Source: Spirochaetaceae bacterium (GTDB taxonomy: Bacteria; Spirochaetota; Spirochaetia; Treponematales; Treponemataceae). From it: a stretch of DNA of 26,510 bases. Positions 1 to 8,167 of this stretch are shown piece after piece. A program made the translations under genes and the position numbers. The DNA lies in NCBI GenBank assembly GCA_031272345.1, contig JAISTZ010000101.1, positions 1-26,510 on the forward strand, given 5' to 3'. Each line of letters opens with the position of its first letter. The first letter of the stretch is position 1. The notes beneath the pieces are model-generated. The model was not told the DNA's origin and did not search any database. It worked only from the letters and a program-made list of their open reading frames with translations.

Positions 1-2590
1 TCCTCCAGGGTGAAGCGGTACTGATCCCGCCCGAAGAGCAGGGTGCGGAGGATTTCGTTTATCTCGTTGAAACTCTCCTTCGCCTCCTCGATGTGCTCGT
101 TGAGCCGGGAGATGAAGTGGTCTTTGAATTCCTTTTCCGCGTCCTCGTAAGCCCGGGCGATTTTTTCCCGGTACGCGGGCAGCTCCGATGTTTCAAGCCG
201 TTTGAGCAGCGTTTCCGCCTCGGCGTTTTCCTGGGGCTCCATGCCCAGGAGATAGTGAAACTCCGCTTCGTAATCACGGACGAGTTTGTTGTATTCTTTT
301 TTAAGCGATTCCGTGCGGGTGCGGAAACCCTTGAGCGTCGATTCGTAGGTGGCGCTGAGTTCCGCAATGGCCACAGCCGCGAGTTTTTCTTCGGCATAAG
401 CTTCACACTCGGCGAGCATAAGCGGGTGAGCGCCGCCAAAAGTTTTGACCGCCTCCGTCCTCTCCTCCTCCGCCTGGGTGTAACGGTCCAGATCGTTCCG
501 GCAGGTTTCAACTTTGTTTTGGAGGCCGCCCTTTTGCGTCTGTTTTCTGTCGTTGTCCGTTTTGAGCAATTCCAACTGTCCGTCAAGTTCGCCTCTCCGC
601 GCTTCCAGTTCCCGGAAAGACTGGGTGTCCAGTTTCGCGAGTTCCGCTTCGGCCTGTGCCAAATCATCCCTGAGCGCGGTGAGCATGGCGATTGCGGGAA
701 AGAGGGATTCGAGTTTTGGGAGACAACGCAAACGCGGTCGCAGCAATCTTCACGGGCGGCGGCCTCGCGCTCGGCCTTTTCAGCGGCGGCAAGGGCGGCT
801 TCGGTCTCCACCGCCTCGGCATCCAAAAATTTTTTCCGTTCCTCCAGCGCGGAGCGCCCCAGGTAATGGCGGCGGTAGACTTCTTCTTTTATACGGGACG
901 CCGTGTGGTTGTTGTAGGTCATGCACTCTTTCGTGACCGCCGACTCGTATGTCTTGAGGCTGCCGATGTCAGCCCGCATGACGCGGCCCAGGGTGTAGTC
1001 AAGGTAAAGGCGCGCGTAGCCTTCGGCCTTCACCACTTCCGCCAACGAACCGGGCTTCACCTGGGCCCCGCGCATCGTCGCGATGTTGGGGATGAAGGCG
1101 CCAGCTATCGAGCGTGGCAGACGGTCGTAGACTTCCAGCGCCGCCTGAAACTCCGCGGGGTCAACCAGCGCCGCAAAGCGCCGGGTGTTGAGCCAGCCCT
1201 CCACCGCGTCAACCCAGGCGTCGTCGATGACCTCCGCGGCCTCTGCCAGGAAGAACGCCGCAATACCGGCCTTCTCCAGCGCCGCCCGCAGTTCCCGGGG
1301 AGCGTCAGGGTAGCGCAGTATACCCCGCTCGATGTCGGCAAGCTCTGCGCGGATGTCCCGCAGTTTTTCTGTTGCCTCTTCTTTTTGTTTACCGGCGAGA
1401 TATTTTTCATCCTGATATTTTTTCGCTTCCTCACTGAGGGCGGCAATCTCCGCGTCAAAGTCTTCGGAGAGTGCGCGGCCCAACAGCGCTTCGCACTGTG
1501 CTTTTAACGAGTGATAGCTGTCAGAGCGCTCCCCCTCGCGGGCGAGATTGTTTTTGATACGCCCAATCCGCGCGTTAATTTCCTCGTAGAGCCGGTGCGC
1601 GTCATTGGCCGCAAGGCTCATGTCAACGGCGCGGAGTTCCTGTTCCAGGTCGAGCCGCTTCTGCGCCAGTGACGCAATTTCGCGCACCACAAAGTCCAGT
1701 TTGTTTTCCGTTGACGTAAGTTCCGCGGCGGCGCTTTCTTTACGCCGTTTTTCGTTTTCAAGTTCTATCTTGAGTTTAAGATACTCCTGTTTCAAAATAA
1801 GGCCGTCGTAGTTGCGCCACTCCGCGGCTTTGGCGCAGATTTTTTTCAGTGCGTCGATCTTCGCGCTCGCGGCCCTGGCCTCACGGTCGGCTTCCTTGTA
1901 GTTTTCCAGGTTCTGCTTCATGTCCTGAATCGACACGGGGTTTTCCTCGAGGATGAAGTCGCAGACAAACTGGTCAATCGAATCGAGCGGCTTAAAACCG
2001 ATGGAGCGCGTGAGGGAATCGAGGTAGGGGTTGACGTCGGTCTGGCGCTTCCACACCCCCAGCCGGTTGGTGAGATCCCGGATGTAGAGGCGCTTGTTTT
2101 CCCACACTTCGATTTTTTGCTCCGCCGCAAGCCTGTCCCTGAACTGGCGGAATGTCAGCGGTGCGTCCTGGTCGCCGCGCACGGACACATCGGCAATCGA
2201 AACGCTGCCGGTCCAGAAGTGTTCGGTGTAGTGATTGTCCCGGTACGCCTCCACGCATACGCCGCAGGAAAAGCCCTCGCCCTTTTCCGGCCCGCTCCAC
2301 TCAAGCATTATGTGGGAGACGGTGTCTCCCCGGCGGTATTCGGAGGTCTCGCTCCCCACCTTGCAGCGCACATAGCCCATCAGGTCCCTGCCGCCGCCGC
2401 GCCGCTCCTCCGCCGCCGAGTTGAACCGCGCCATGCGCAGGTTCGCCGCCATCACGTACTGAATCGCGTCAATCACCGTGGACTTGCCCGACCCGTTGTC
2501 CCCGGCCAGGAGGCAGCGATTGCCGATGTCGATAACCGCGTCATCAAAGTTGTGCCAGTTCACCAGGCGCAGGCGTTCCAGGGTGATCAT
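1..2590 (-). CDS. jetC: Wadjet protein JetC (SMC-like ATPase), partial at left edge, apparent frameshift
   Basis: This is the SMC-like motor subunit of the Wadjet (JetABCD, MksBEF-like) system, which recognises and cleaves circular plasmid DNA together with JetD. The N-terminus is a clear SMC/RecF-type ATPase head: a beta strand, then Walker A GDNGSGKST at residues 30-38. A long charged coiled coil follows. The first frame is convincing to about residue 620. After that it turns into Arg/Ser/Pro-rich nonsense, while the neighbouring frame continues sensibly from about position 749-716 down to position 1, with coiled coil and then RTLLFGRDQYRFTLE near the edge. A single-base loss, perhaps in the CCC/AAAA runs near 716-722, would explain this; a sequencing error would too. 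Signature motif and Walker B lie outside the window, as would any jetD. The ATG overlaps the jetB stop (ATGA). Family call is strong; functional state is uncertain. Confidence 0.88.
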
Positions 2591-3219
2591 TCCTCGCCCT
2601 CCTCTTCCGCCTCTTCCTCATCGACTTCCGTCGTGTTTTCTTTTTTGTCTGACAGCAGCGCCACGGCGTCGTCAAGGGCCTGGCGGTCGATGGACAGGGG
2701 GATGCTGGGGTACAGGCGGATGAGCGCCTCGTTGTCGGTATAGTCCTGGGAGTCCACTGCGATGAGTTTGCATGACGAAAGGCGGCGCAGAATGTTGTTC
2801 AGGTTTGTTTTTCGCAGTTCCTCTCCGGTGGCGGCTTTGTACTTTTGCTTAAAGTCCTCCACCGTGGCGGTGGGAAAGCCGGTGAGGGACACTTCGAGTT
2901 TCTTGTCCTCGTAGAGGAGGCGCAGGGTCAACACCGCGCAGATTTCTTCACGGGAAAAGTGAATGCGCGTCGCGCCGGAACCCCGGTAGGCGATGACGCC
3001 GAGGCTCTCGTCTCTGACGATGACGGCGTCCATGCAAGCGAACCAGGTTTCAAACAGCGCGATGTTGCGTATTGCAAAGTCGTAGAGTTCCCGCTCCCGG
3101 TCGATGCCGCGGATAATAAAGGTTTTCGAGGTGAGCGTCTTCACACCTGTTTTGAAACGCTCGAAGTCGTCGGGGGTGAGGTCCTGTATCAGGGTGAGTG
3201 CGGTAAGGTCCTGATTCAC
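2587..3219 (-). CDS. jetB: Wadjet protein JetB (MksE-like, DUF4194 family)
   Basis: This 210-residue protein sits between jetA and jetC, the place and size expected of JetB, the MksE/kleisin-partner subunit of Wadjet that bridges the kleisin JetA and the motor JetC. The sequence is mostly helical with winged-helix character: residues about 45-110 resemble the DUF4194 core (for example RIHFSREEICAVLTLRLLYE), and the C-terminus is an acidic tail rich in Glu (EEEAEEEGEE). The start codon is GTG, overlapping the jetA stop as GTGA; the jetC start overlaps its own stop as ATGA. The three genes are therefore tightly translationally coupled, as expected for subunits needed in fixed proportions. The call rests mainly on gene order and domain character. 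Confidence 0.85.
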   Translation of the reverse strand: MNQDLTALTLIQDLTPDDFERFKTGVKTLTSKTFIIRGIDRERELYDFAIRNIALFETWFACMDAVIVRDESLGVIAYRGSGATRIHFSREEICAVLTLRLLYEDKKLEVSLTGFPTATVEDFKQKYKAATGEELRKTNLNNILRRLSSCKLIAVDSQDYTDNEALIRLYPSIPLSIDRQALDDAVALLSDKKENTTEVDEEEAEEEGEE

Positions 3220-4709
3220 AGGCGCTCCTTTTCCCGGCCTTTTTTCCTGAAGCGCACCGCGGGCACGGAATACGCCGCCGCTTCCGCGCGGCCAGACTCA
3301 TCCTCCACGGCGTAATCAAAGCCCGGCCGCGAATCGCCGTAGAGCAGGGCGTACACGAAGCGGATGTAGGATGCGTCGTCTTTAATGAGCCCTGCGGCGG
3401 CGAGTATCTTTTCTGTGCCGCCTTCCCCGTCAAGCCATTGACCAACCTTCTTGATGGAGAGCCGCTTCTTCATGCGCTCGAAAAACTCCGCCTCGTTTTG
3501 CGCTACCGCTTCCATGTCGGCCTTTGACGGGGATGCGCTAAAGTCGCCCTCGCCGCGCTCCCGCCGCAGTGACACCGAAGCCGGGGAGAGAAAACTCACG
3601 CGGTAGAGGCCATGGGCGAGGCGCTCCCGCGCTTCGCCGTTACCCGCATAAATGGCCTTGATGAGGCTGCCAACTTTTCCCGCGATGGTGCTGTCAGGCT
3701 CGATGTACGCCTTGATGATCTCCGTGCTGGCCCTGGAGTAGGCCGCGTTGCGCCGGTCGATTTCGTCCTCCAGCGGGTCCACCGCGCGGAGGTCGTCGCG
3801 GATTTCTTCCAGCATGGCGGCAAGTTTTTTCCGGCACTCCTCGCGGCTTGTTTGGAGAATGCGTAAATATTTGTGCGCGCTTTCGTCGAGCCAGGCGTCG
3901 TCGGAGAGCAGTGCGGCGATCTGGTGGAAAATCGCCTGCCGGTAGCGGGACACATTGTCCGATGTTTTGAGCCGCTTATAGGCCCGGTCGAGCACCTCCC
4001 CGGCGTAGAGGTCGTAGTGTTCGTGCAGCGCCGCCGCGGCCTCGCCATGGGCCTTGTCATTGAGATCGTCGTAGTAACCCTTTATGCTCTGGGACAGCAC
4101 CTTGAGGGAGTCGATGAGGGAACGCGCCTCTTCCCGCGCCTTGAGCACCATGAAATGGCCGTTTTCCCTTACCGTCTCGCCGCAAAGCGAGGAATAGACG
4201 TTCACCACATGGCTCTCGTACTCGGTCTTTAGGCCCTCGTCCATGCGGACCAGGGCCTCGAAAAAGGGCTTGCCCCAGGCGGTGATGTTGATGACCCGGG
4301 TAAAGTCCGCCAGGGTCTCTTCACCGAGCCAGCCCGCGGCGATGAGGCGGCGCAGGAAGCGGCCCGCCAGAGCCCGCTCGTCAACGGTATTTCCCTGCGC
4401 CGCCGCACCGGCTGTTTCCGGCATATCGAAGGCAAGTTCCTGATGTTCCGCCGGTTCCTTCGCGTTGCCGGCGTTCCCTGCCGCGTCTCCGTCTGCCGCA
4501 TCGTCTTCTTCCGCGAGACTGTCCCGGTGCAGGCCCAGGTAGTTCATAAACTCCCGGACGACCAGTTCCCGCTCAAGGCTGCGCATGTTTTCCTGAAAGA
4601 GCCGGTAGTAGAGCACGAGCAGCGCCGCATAATGCCGCCGGTTCGGCGAGGCCAGGGGCGAGAAGAAGTTCTCGGGCAGGACGGAAAATACGCCCTGGGA
4701 GTTCGGCAT
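3216..4709 (-). CDS. jetA: Wadjet protein JetA (MksB-like kleisin, DUF5716 family)
   Basis: This 497-residue protein is the kleisin-like subunit that opens Wadjet operons. The N-terminus (residues 1-60) reads as a JetA start: a short LPENFFSPLAS segment followed by a helical RRHYAALLVLYYRLFQEN stretch. A winged-helix region with long helices follows, and the C-terminal third contains a further winged-helix-like segment. Residues 70-110 form an Ala/Glu/Asp-rich low-complexity linker that may be a lineage-specific insertion. No Shine-Dalgarno sequence precedes the ATG. Instead a good promoter ends 6 nt upstream, so the mRNA may be leaderless. It is first in the minus-strand order jetA-jetB-jetC. 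A 60-bp fragment closely matching codons 2-21 recurs at 6154-6213. Confidence 0.85.
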   Translation of the reverse strand: MPNSQGVFSVLPENFFSPLASPNRRHYAALLVLYYRLFQENMRSLERELVVREFMNYLGLHRDSLAEEDDAADGDAAGNAGNAKEPAEHQELAFDMPETAGAAAQGNTVDERALAGRFLRRLIAAGWLGEETLADFTRVINITAWGKPFFEALVRMDEGLKTEYESHVVNVYSSLCGETVRENGHFMVLKAREEARSLIDSLKVLSQSIKGYYDDLNDKAHGEAAAALHEHYDLYAGEVLDRAYKRLKTSDNVSRYRQAIFHQIAALLSDDAWLDESAHKYLRILQTSREECRKKLAAMLEEIRDDLRAVDPLEDEIDRRNAAYSRASTEIIKAYIEPDSTIAGKVGSLIKAIYAGNGEARERLAHGLYRVSFLSPASVSLRRERGEGDFSASPSKADMEAVAQNEAEFFERMKKRLSIKKVGQWLDGEGGTEKILAAAGLIKDDASYIRFVYALLYGDSRPGFDYAVEDESGRAEAAAYSVPAVRFRKKGREKERL

Positions 4710-4715
4710 GGTTCT

Positions 4716-4744
4716 ATGATACAGTTATGGGTGTGGTTTATCAA
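4716..4744 (-). promoter_or_regulatory. Predicted sigma70-type promoter of the jet operon
   Basis: Read on the minus strand, a -35 box TTGATA (4739-4744) and a -10 box TATCAT (4716-4721) are separated by exactly 17 bases. Only 6 bases lie between the -10 box and the jetA ATG, so transcription would begin at or next to the start codon. The -35 box lies inside the tail of the Res remnant, so the operon is apparently driven from degraded coding sequence. Confidence 0.55.
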
Positions 4745-5070
4745 GGGGCCGCAAAGGCAAGGCAATCTCGTTTGCGGCTTTTGTTTCTATCATATAAATT
4801 GTGTCGTTGGTTTCGGCGACAAACTCCGGGATGTATTCCGAATCCTCATTTATGTCGGGCAAATCGTTCTGGCCGGGGGCGTAGATGGCCTCGGCCTCTT
4901 TGACCAGGAGGGCGAGGGATCATCTTCCAGCAGATATTCCGAAGACGGAACATCCCGCAGATTACCACGTTTTCTTCTTTTTCCTCGCCGCTCTGGCTTG
5001 AATCTATCAGGAGCGCCTTGCCTTTGTAGGCGCCGTCAAAAAAGCCGTCCCCCTCAAACAGCTTTTTTAA
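4725..5070 (-). pseudogene. Remnant of a type III restriction enzyme Res subunit
   Basis: Two short minus-strand stretches in different frames resemble the C-terminal part of Res-type DEAD helicase endonucleases. One, at about 5070-4965, includes YKGKALLIDSSQSGEEKEEN, a helicase-core type segment. The other, at about 4905-4725, reads through SEYIPEFVAETNDTIYMIETK and ends at TAA 4725-4727; it looks like the PD-(D/E)xK nuclease core, with P-E in place of P-D and then E-T-K. A short SEYLLEDD piece lies between them. A full Res subunit is roughly 900-1000 residues, so nearly all of the gene is missing. No partner methyltransferase is visible. This stretch has no intact gene. Identification is by motif recall only. 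Confidence 0.55.
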
Positions 5071-5072
5071 TT

Positions 5073-5138
5073 GCCGCCGCGCCGTTCTTCCGCCGCCGAG
5101 TTGAACCGCGTCATGCGCAGACGTCCCAGGGTGATTAT
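5073..5138 (-). pseudogene. Remnant of a second jetC 5' end, Walker A segment deleted
   Basis: 5073-5120 matches 2393-2440 of jetC at about 45 of 48 bases, and 5121-5138 matches the jetC start region with a few changes. The minus-strand reading is ITLGRLRMTRFNSAAEERRG, ending at a TAA at about 5069. In intact jetC these two blocks are separated by 132 bp (44 codons), which include Walker A. Both edges of the missing segment carry the hexamer GCGCAG. The start codon is ATA instead of ATG. This is a relic, not a gene. Confidence 0.8.
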
Positions 5139-5190
5139 GGGCGGATTGTAACACGAAGCGGGGGTGTTGGGGAAACGCCGGTATCCGTCC

Positions 5191-5219
5191 TTGTCCTTTT
5201 CCCGATTTTATTGTAAAAT
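5191..5219 (+). promoter_or_regulatory. Possible promoter of the Fic locus
   Basis: TTGTCC (5191-5196) and TAAAAT (5214-5219) are spaced by 17 bases, ending about 33 bases before the ATG of the Fic/antitoxin reading frame. The match to sigma70 boxes is moderate. Confidence 0.35.
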
Positions 5220-5252
5220 CCATAAAAGTATAGGCAAGACGAGCAATAAACC

Positions 5253-6092
5253 ATGACTGATTTTGAAACCTACATACGACAGGGCGAACCCTCGCAGGTA
5301 GAAAAGGCCCAGAACTGGCAAACCGCTATCGGCTTGCAGGCGGTAGACGGGCTCAGGCCGTCGGCATACCTCTTGGAGCAGGCAAAGCTCAACATCGAAG
5401 GCGATATTACCATTGATGAGGTAAAAAATCGCATTGACGCCTATTACCGAAATATTGTCGGAAAAAACTTTTTCCTTTTCGCCGCCCGAATACCTCAGCA
5501 TACACAAGCGTTTGTTCGCCGGTATCTATAAATTCGCGGGCCGCATCCGCGACTACAACATCACAAAGTCCGAGTGGGTTTTGGACGGTGAAACGGTGTT
5601 GTACGGCACCGCCGAAAACCTCAAGGAAACCCTCGAATACGATTTTAATCAGGAAAAAAACTTTAACTACAGCGGATTAACCCAGGAAGAGGCTATAGAA
5701 CACATCGCGCATTTTGCCGCGTGTCTTTGGCAGATTCATGTATTCGGCCAAGGGAACACCCGGACAACGGCGGTGTTTTTAATCAAATACCTGCGTCACC
5801 TTGGATTCAAGAATGTAAACAACGATTTATTCGCCGAACATTCCTGGTATTTCCGCAACGCCCTGGTTCGGGCCAACTTCTAGGACCTGAGCCGCGGTAT
5901 TCAGCGGGACGAAAAATACCTGGTCCGGTTTTTTTCAAATGTGCTGCTCGGCCACAAAAACGAGCGGTTCAAAAGCATATTGCCAAATTGAAAAAAGAAG
6001 GAGTTTTAACCCGTTCCGGCTCCGATAAAAAAGGAACATGGGTAATCAACAATCCCGTTGCGGACGGGGTATTAAGCCCTCAACACGAGTAG
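5253..6092 (+). pseudogene. Broken Fic-domain gene with N-terminal VbhA-like antitoxin segment
   Basis: Fic proteins usually transfer AMP to target proteins. The first frame (5253 to about 5450) gives an antitoxin-like segment, NWQTAIGLQAVDGLRPSAYL followed by NIEGDITIDEVKNRIDAYY, resembling VbhA-type Fic inhibitors. The Fic domain then continues in the next frame (about 5445-5880: EILSEKTFSFSP, RIRDYNITKSEWVL, IHVFGQGNTRTTAVF). The linker expected between the two parts seems deleted with a frame change. The Fic motif has Gln where the metal-binding Asp/Glu belongs. A TAG at 5881-5883 interrupts a reading that otherwise continues DLSRGIQRDEKYLVRFFSN to 5991. A winged-helix tail (KHIAKLKKEGVLTRSGSDKK) follows in a third frame, ending at 6092. 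The locus is degenerate. The 5253-5531 frame could still yield a free antitoxin peptide. Confidence 0.8.
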
Positions 6093-6153
6093 AATTCTCC
6101 TCTGTCACGCTATGATAGACCGGCGCGTTATGCGGGGCGTCGGCTTCTTCCGT

Positions 6154-6213
6154 GAGGCCAGGGGCGAGAAAAAGTTGTCGGGCAGGACGGAAAACATGCC
6201 CTGGGAGTTCGGC
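6154..6213 (-). pseudogene. Remnant of a second jetA 5' end
   Basis: The 60 bases match jetA codons 2-21 at about 56 of 60 positions. The minus-strand reading is PNSQGMFSVLPDNFFSPLAS, compared with PNSQGVFSVLPENFFSPLAS in jetA. The ATG is lost and similarity ends abruptly on both sides. The relic ends 7 bases before the stop codon of the SPFH gene. Confidence 0.82.
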
Positions 6214-6219
6214 GGAGGC

Positions 6220-7164
6220 CTAGCCCTTTTGCACGGCCTTCTCCAGGGCGGCAAGGGCGATCGAGCCGCTGGCGTTCAATTCTTCGGTGATGGACGTGGG
6301 CACGAGCATCATGGAGTTGCCCGCCTTGAGGCCCTCGTTCAATATGGAGAGGATCTTGAGTTTGAGGGCGGGCTCGGAGCTGGCGTAGACCTCCACGGCC
6401 TCCTGGAGCTTCCGGGCGATTTCGATTTCCGCCTCGGCCAGGAGGACTCTGCCGGATTTTTCCCGCTCCGCCTGGGCAAGCCGGGAAAGGGAATCCTGGA
6501 GCTGCTCGGGGATCTGGATGTCCGTGATTTCGATGTATTGCACCGTGATGCCCCACTCGGTGGTCTTCTTGTCAACATCGTCCTGGATCTGCCGGGCGAT
6601 CACCTCACCGTGTTCCAGGAAGGTGCTCAGGTTGTGCCTGGAAATCGCGTTCCTGAGGGCGGTCTTTGAGGAGAGAATCACCGCCTCGGCGTAGTTCTGC
6701 ACCTCCAGGGCGGCCTTCTCCGGGTCCCAGACGAGCCAGAAGCACAGGGCGTCCACGGTTACGGTGACCGAGTCCCTGGTGAGAGTCTCCTGGGCGGAAA
6801 AGTCGGTCACCCTGATCCTGATGTCGATGGCGCTGGCCGCCCGGTCGATGAAGGGGATGATGAAGAAGAGCCCCGGCCCCCGGACCCGGTGGAATTTCCC
6901 CAGCCGCAGGATGACGAACCGCTCCCACTCCAGGGCCCGGTGGAGGCCCATCATGAGCAGCGAGAGGGGGAGCAGCAGGTACGAGCCCAGGGCGCAATAC
7001 CGGGCGGCCTCCCCGGGGAGCGCCCCGGAGACCCCTGCGGCGGCGAAGAGTGCGAGGGCGCACCAGAAGAGGACCGTCCCGGCAACCTGCGCCCACCGGA
7101 CCCGTTTGGGTTCGGGGGAATTTTTTACGAGCTTTTCCGCACCGTGTTTTTTTACTGCCTTCAT
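6220..7164 (-). CDS. SPFH/band-7 (slipin, stomatin-like) membrane protein
   Basis: This 314-residue protein belongs to the stomatin/prohibitin/flotillin superfamily, membrane-anchored scaffolds that form oligomeric rings and often partner with proteases. Two hydrophobic segments (about residues 25-48 and 58-72) precede the band-7 domain, which begins EWERFVILRLGKFHRVRGPG and continues through the slipin-like PFIDRAASAIDIRIRV, RNAISRHNLSTFLEH and WGITVQYIEITDIQIPEQLQ. A coiled region (AQAEREKSGRVLLAEAEIEI) and an Ala-rich tail end the protein. A GGAGGAG ribosome site lies inside the end of the upstream gntR gene, 5 bases before the ATG, so the two genes are coupled. Its common NfeD partner is not visible nearby. 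The residual jetA fragment lies just past the stop. Confidence 0.88.
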   Translation of the reverse strand: MKAVKKHGAEKLVKNSPEPKRVRWAQVAGTVLFWCALALFAAAGVSGALPGEAARYCALGSYLLLPLSLLMMGLHRALEWERFVILRLGKFHRVRGPGLFFIIPFIDRAASAIDIRIRVTDFSAQETLTRDSVTVTVDALCFWLVWDPEKAALEVQNYAEAVILSSKTALRNAISRHNLSTFLEHGEVIARQIQDDVDKKTTEWGITVQYIEITDIQIPEQLQDSLSRLAQAEREKSGRVLLAEAEIEIARKLQEAVEVYASSEPALKLKILSILNEGLKAGNSMMLVPTSITEELNASGSIALAALEKAVQKG

Positions 7165-7165
7165 C

Positions 7166-7561
7166 TTACTCCTCCATGGACGATACTAGTCCAACCAGCT
7201 CTGATTTTGCAACCCCCAGGTCCCGCATCTCCCGCTGGAACCGCCCCAGGACCTCCTGGATTCTCCGCTCCCGCTCCCCGTCCTCCGGGTCGGGCATCTT
7301 GCCGGAAATGTAGGTGCCGCTCCCGGTGCGGGTCTCCACGATGCCGCGGATCTCCAGCTCCCCGTAGGCCCGGACGATGGTGTTGGGGTTTATCTTGAGG
7401 TCCACCGCCAGGGAACGGATCGTGGGCAGCCTGTCCCCGGTCTTTGCCCGGCCCGACAGGACCGCGTATTCGATCTGCTGGATGATCTGCCGATACATGG
7501 GCGCCCCGTTGGCAGGGTCGAGGGAAATGGAAAAATCCTGGTCTCCGATTGTACTAGTCAT
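7166..7561 (-). CDS. GntR-family transcriptional regulator, YtrA type
   Basis: This 131-residue protein has an N-terminal GntR winged helix (residues about 18-88: PMYRQIIQQIEYAVLSGRAK, then GDRLPTIRSLAVDLKINPNT, then GSGTYISGK). Only a short helical tail follows, the layout of the small YtrA subfamily, which lacks a large effector domain and usually controls adjacent membrane or ABC genes. It is immediately upstream of the SPFH gene, separated by one base between the stop and the next ATG. The ATG lies inside a perfect palindrome and downstream of a promoter that would start transcription at the ATG, so the transcript may be leaderless and self-repressed. A later start seems unlikely, since the next ATG (residue 22) would cut into the DNA-binding domain. 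Confidence 0.9.
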   Translation of the reverse strand: MTSTIGDQDFSISLDPANGAPMYRQIIQQIEYAVLSGRAKTGDRLPTIRSLAVDLKINPNTIVRAYGELEIRGIVETRTGSGTYISGKMPDPEDGERERRIQEVLGRFQREMRDLGVAKSELVGLVSSMEE

Positions 7562-7570
7562 CTAGTACAA
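7549..7570. promoter_or_regulatory. Palindromic operator at the gntR start
   Basis: TTGTACTAG (7549-7557) and CTAGTACAA (7562-7570) form a perfect 9-bp inverted repeat around the spacer TCAT, which contains the start codon on the minus strand. An extra half-site-like TGTACTA lies just upstream (about 7571-7577 on the complementary strand). The position next to the predicted -10 box and start point fits autorepression by the YtrA-type regulator it precedes. Confidence 0.7.
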
Positions 7571-7597
7571 TAGTACACCAAGTCAACATCTTGTCAA
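7570..7597 (-). promoter_or_regulatory. Predicted promoter of gntR-SPFH
   Basis: On the minus strand, -35 TTGACA (7592-7597) and -10 TACTAT (7570-7575) are 16 bases apart. The -10 box ends 8 bases before the ATG, so little or no untranslated leader is expected. No Shine-Dalgarno sequence is present. Confidence 0.6.
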
Positions 7598-7681
7598 GGG
7601 ATTTTTGAAAAAAACCGCCCAAACCCGGCGTAAATCTTGTAAAAAATTGTTTTTATTAGTAGACTACCACAGGGAGGCCTT

Positions 7682-8161
7682 ATGGCAGCAAACGACACGC
7701 CACTGCAACTCGTCACCTTCAACCTGGCCGATGAATTATACGGCGTCAACATCATGGACGTAAAAGAAATAGTCAACATCATGGACGTGCGCCCCATCCC
7801 CAATGCGCCCCACTACATCGAAGGCATCCTGAACCTCCGGGGGGAGATAATCCCCATCATCAACCTGCACAAGCGGTTCAACCTAAAGGAAGCGGGGGAA
7901 TCCGGAGCCGAGGGCTCCCCTGAGCGGGGGTTCGTCATCCTCAATATCGAAGGCAGCAAGATAGGCATCATCATCGACAAGATCGCCCGGGTGGTGATGA
8001 TCGACCGGAAGGAGATTCAGAGGCCGCCGCAAATGCTCAGCGGCATCGGCACGGAATATATTTTGGGCGTTGCCCGCCTGGAATCGTTGTACCTTGTCAT
8101 TCTTGATACAAAAAAGATCTTCGATCCCAAGGAACTGCAAAAAATTAAAGAGATAACCTAG
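7682..8161 (+). CDS. cheW: Chemotaxis coupling protein CheW
   Basis: This 159-residue protein is a single CheW domain, the SH3-like adaptor that couples chemoreceptors to the CheA kinase in the cytoplasmic array. Recognisable elements are QLVTFNLADELYGVNIMDVK (residues 9-28), the VRPIPNAPHYIEGILNLRGE core (about 37-56, the usual N-L-R-G motif) and IIPIINLHKRF. The length is typical of a stand-alone CheW. A clear AGGGAGG ribosome site sits 4 to 8 bases before the ATG. The next gene begins 6 bases after its stop, so it leads a run with the DegT-like gene and nadK. No other chemotaxis gene is in the window. Confidence 0.95.
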   Translation: MAANDTPLQLVTFNLADELYGVNIMDVKEIVNIMDVRPIPNAPHYIEGILNLRGEIIPIINLHKRFNLKEAGESGAEGSPERGFVILNIEGSKIGIIIDKIARVVMIDRKEIQRPPQMLSGIGTEYILGVARLESLYLVILDTKKIFDPKELQKIKEIT

Positions 8162-8167
8162 GCACAG

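Noticed and set aside
714..730. Programmed -1 frameshift site in jetC
   Set aside because: The bases around TCCCAAAAC do not form an X-XXY-YYZ heptamer in the reading frame, and JetC is not known to use frameshifting.
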